Source of the DNA: Thermoplasmata archaeon
GTDB lineage: Archaea; Thermoplasmatota; Thermoplasmata; Lutacidiplasmatales; UBA184
Length of the DNA: 7,822 nucleotides
Direction of reading: 5' to 3'
NCBI GenBank assembly: GCA_030039825.1
Contig: JASHUV010000144.1
Location: 1-7,822 of the forward strand
A model generated the notes under the pieces. That model was not told the DNA's origin and ran no database searches. It worked only from the letters and a program-made list of their open reading frames with translations. Both the position numbers and the translations under genes were made by a program. Position 1 is the first letter of the stretch. Each line of letters opens with the position of its first letter. This document shows positions 6,328-7,822 of the stretch, in pieces.

Positions 6328-6494
6328 CGGAGGGGTGGAGCGGGGGCAGGGGTCGAGGGGCGCGCCTTTCAAGAGGGGGCGCCGGAGCGCCCCGGACGTC
6401 GCGCCGGGCGCCGACCGGCGGGCCGGGGCGACCCGCCGCCCGAGGGCCCCGCCCGATGCGCATGGAGACGTAGCGGCTGGGGTCTCGGTCAAAC
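6328..6494. other. GC-rich spacer between the divergent kdp and ATPase promoters, with a 7-bp hairpin
   Basis: I see no credible gene here. It contains a perfect stem-loop GGGGCGC-CGGA-GCGCCCC (6376-6393), with an alternative pairing of GCGCC (6362-6366) with GGCGC (6378-6382). The hairpin lies upstream of both TATA-like boxes, so it would not be in either mRNA unless an additional start exists. It could be a regulator site, an unrecognised small RNA, or a chance product of base composition. Confidence 0.35.
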
Positions 6495-6502
6495 CTTAAA
6501 AA
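6495..6502 (+). promoter_or_regulatory. Probable TATA box for the RecA/KaiC-like ATPase gene
   Basis: CTTAAAAA, preceded by an A-rich stretch (TCAAAC) that could serve as the TFB recognition element, is the most AT-rich spot in the intergenic region. A start about 25 bases downstream falls near 6524-6527, only a few bases before the ATG at 6530 and about 60 bases before the GTG of the ATPase. Confidence 0.65.
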
Positions 6503-6529
6503 CACCATGAGACTCTAGCGCACGCTCAC

Positions 6530-6592
6530 ATGTCCCCCACGTGTGTCGAATCGGGGTGGACCCCGTCGCCCGATGGGCAGAGGAGCCTGTGA
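6530..6592 (+). CDS. Possible 20-residue upstream ORF (leader peptide) overlapping the ATPase start
   Basis: The first ATG after the predicted transcription start opens a 20-codon frame, MSPTCVESGWTPSPDGQRSL, whose TGA stop (6590-6592) overlaps the GTG start of the ATPase (6589-6591) as GTGA. Because the transcript would begin only about 5 bases before it, this ORF could be translated leaderless and pass ribosomes to the downstream gene. There is no recognisable family, and the peptide may not be a real product. If the sequence carries a frameshift here, this could instead be the true N-terminus of the ATPase. Confidence 0.3.
   Translation: MSPTCVESGWTPSPDGQRSL
6580..6585 (+). promoter_or_regulatory. 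Shine-Dalgarno for the RecA/KaiC-like ATPase
   Basis: GAGGAG lies 3 bases before the GTG at 6589 (5 bases when counted from the GAGG core). It decides the start over the in-frame GTGs at 6541 and 6556, which have no such element. Confidence 0.6.
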
Positions 6593-7822
6593 GCCGCGAG
6601 CTCCGTCTGCCGGTCGAGCTCGACACGTTCCTCTCCCGCCGCGGGCCGCTCACGATGCTCGTCCGGGGCGAGCCCGGGACCGGGAAGACCACGCTCGCCC
6701 TCGCCATGCTCGAGGCGTTCTACGGCCGCAAGATCTTCATCACCGGCCGCCGCTCGAGGCGCGGCGTCCTCGACGACTACCCCTGGCTCGGCTCGGTCGA
6801 GGGCCACGAGATCGAGATCGTCGACTCCGTCGCGATCCCGAACGGCCACGCCCTGGAGCCCTCCGCCCGCCCCGAGCCGCCGTCGACGGTCGATCCGGCG
6901 ATCGTCGCCGGGGTCATGGACTCCCTCCCCCCCGCCCTCCGGAGGGCCTGGGGCCGGCGCGGGGACGCCGACGAGCTCTCGAGGGAGTTCGCCTGGGTCC
7001 CGCCCGGCCTTCGGCGGGTCTTCGGGCGCCTCGCCTCGAACGAGCGCGTGATGATCGTCGTCGACTCCTGGGACGCGTTCATCGACGAGCTCCTCGACCT
7101 CGCCCCGCGCCTGCCGGGCGGCGCCGCGGAGCGGGAGGAGCTCGAGCGGACGGCCCTGAGGCTCGTCGCCCGGGGGTCCGCCCACCTCCTCCTCGTGCTC
7201 GAGCGGGCCGAGCCGAGCCAGCTCGACTACCTCGTCGACGGGATCATCATGACCCGCTACGAGGCCGTCAACGGGGTCCCGGAACGCTGGATCTCGCTCC
7301 CCAAGCTCCGGGGGATCCGGGTCGACAGCGAGTCCTACCCGTACACGCTCGAGGGTGGCCGGTTCACCTGCATCTCGCCCGAGCCGAGCCGGGTCACCGC
7401 CCAGGCCGACTTCGTGGAGGCGGACCCCGAACCGGTGCCGGGGACGATCTGGCCGGGCGCCCGGGCGTTCGCCGACGCCTTCGGCCGCCTGCCGTTCGGG
7501 GGGCTCACGATCATCGAGTCCGACCCGAACGCGATGGATGTCGGCACCCACACGCTGACCTACCCGATCATCGGGAACGTCCTCCGGACGGGGGGCCGCG
7601 TCCTCTACGAGCCGGCCCCGGCTCGACGCCTGACGACGTTCTGGGAGGGGTTCCGGGGGGCGTTCACGCCCGAACAGTTCCGCCAGCAGGTCCGGATCGT
7701 CGCCCCGGGCGCGTCGCTCCCGGAGGACCACCCTCTGACCCCCTGCCTCCTCTCCGTCCCGCGACCGATCAACGGCCCCGGCGGGGCCTCGGTGACGAGC
7801 CAGACGCCGAAAGCGCGGGAGT
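6589..7822 (+). CDS. RecA/KaiC-superfamily P-loop ATPase, GvpD-like (partial, C-terminus missing)
   Basis: The frame is open for 411 residues from GTG 6589 to the right edge. The N-terminus (RELRLPVELDTFL) leads into Walker A GEPGTGKTT at 27-35, and Walker B is the hydrophobic run VMIVVDSWD at 154-162. A hydrophobic strand at 199-205 (HLLLVLE), then an Asp-Gly-Ile-Ile segment near 217-223, follow the RecA/KaiC core pattern, as in archaeal RadA/KaiC-like ATPases and in GvpD, the ATPase that controls gas-vesicle genes in haloarchaea. A second half (about 285-390) resembles another RecA-like fold: FGGLTIIE (303-310), then PIIGNVLRTGGRVLYEPAP (326-344). Where a P-loop would be expected it has SDPNAMDVGTH, so nucleotide binding there looks lost. 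The gene is divergent from kdpABC. A regulatory or signalling role is an inference from the family; no gas-vesicle genes are seen. The GvpD assignment rests on overall pattern and is less sure than the superfamily. Confidence 0.78.
   Translation, partial: MSRELRLPVELDTFLSRRGPLTMLVRGEPGTGKTTLALAMLEAFYGRKIFITGRRSRRGVLDDYPWLGSVEGHEIEIVDSVAIPNGHALEPSARPEPPSTVDPAIVAGVMDSLPPALRRAWGRRGDADELSREFAWVPPGLRRVFGRLASNERVMIVVDSWDAFIDELLDLAPRLPGGAAEREELERTALRLVARGSAHLLLVLERAEPSQLDYLVDGIIMTRYEAVNGVPERWISLPKLRGIRVDSESYPYTLEGGRFTCISPEPSRVTAQADFVEADPEPVPGTIWPGARAFADAFGRLPFGGLTIIESDPNAMDVGTHTLTYPIIGNVLRTGGRVLYEPAPARRLTTFWEGFRGAFTPEQFRQQVRIVAPGASLPEDHPLTPCLLSVPRPINGPGGASVTSQTPKARE

Noticed and set aside
2392..6492. 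A single 1366-residue minus-strand frame spanning kdpB and the kdpA region
   Set aside because: Its first half is an out-of-frame reading of kdpA, rich in Pro, Arg and Gly with no family motif. Only the part from 4500 onward is KdpB. It is not a KdpA-KdpB fusion.
6526..7731. 401-residue minus-strand frame opposite the ATPase
   Set aside because: The plus-strand frame has Walker A and B motifs and a Shine-Dalgarno; the minus-strand translation is low-complexity.
1..7822. CRISPR array, insertion sequence, tRNA or rRNA
   Set aside because: I saw no regularly spaced repeats, transposase motifs, terminal inverted repeats around a gene, or tRNA/rRNA-like sequence on either strand.

Overview
This is a very GC-rich, densely coding stretch of prokaryotic DNA that is most likely archaeal. 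The evidence is short AT-rich TATA-like boxes placed for leaderless or short-leader transcripts, a RecA/KaiC-like P-loop ATPase of the kind related to archaeal GvpD, and an archaeal-style helix-turn-helix regulator. A high-GC euryarchaeal or Thermoplasmatota-like lineage would fit, but I cannot fix the taxon from this window.

From right to left, five genes lie on the minus strand. kdpA, kdpB and kdpC form a tight operon: kdpA and kdpB overlap by 4 bases (GTGA), and kdpB and kdpC are 2 bases apart. They encode the high-affinity ATP-driven K+ uptake complex. No kdpF, kdpD or kdpE is visible here. After a 112-base gap comes a ZIP-family metal transporter. After a further 46 bases comes a gene encoding an N-terminal HTH joined to a C-terminal ferritin-like four-helix segment, which runs off the left edge. 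The ZIP gene and the HTH/ferritin-like gene look like a metal-handling pair.

On the right, facing away from kdp, a plus-strand gene encodes a RecA/KaiC/GvpD-like ATPase that runs off the right edge. The roughly 400-base space between it and kdpA holds a TATA-like box for each direction, three GC-rich hairpins, and a possible 20-codon upstream ORF whose stop overlaps the ATPase start codon.

The most unusual signals are these. (1) Perfect inverted repeats sit only 4 and 8 bases before the start codons of both transporter genes, with a second related hairpin in the kdp leader. (2) An HTH is fused to a ferritin-like domain beside a metal transporter. (3) KdpC has six N-x-S/T sequons and a single pair of cysteines in its predicted external domain. 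(4) A GTTCAC/GTGAAC dyad lies between kdpC and the ZIP gene. (5) A short leader ORF may be translationally coupled to the ATPase. The kdp operon itself is ordinary in gene content.
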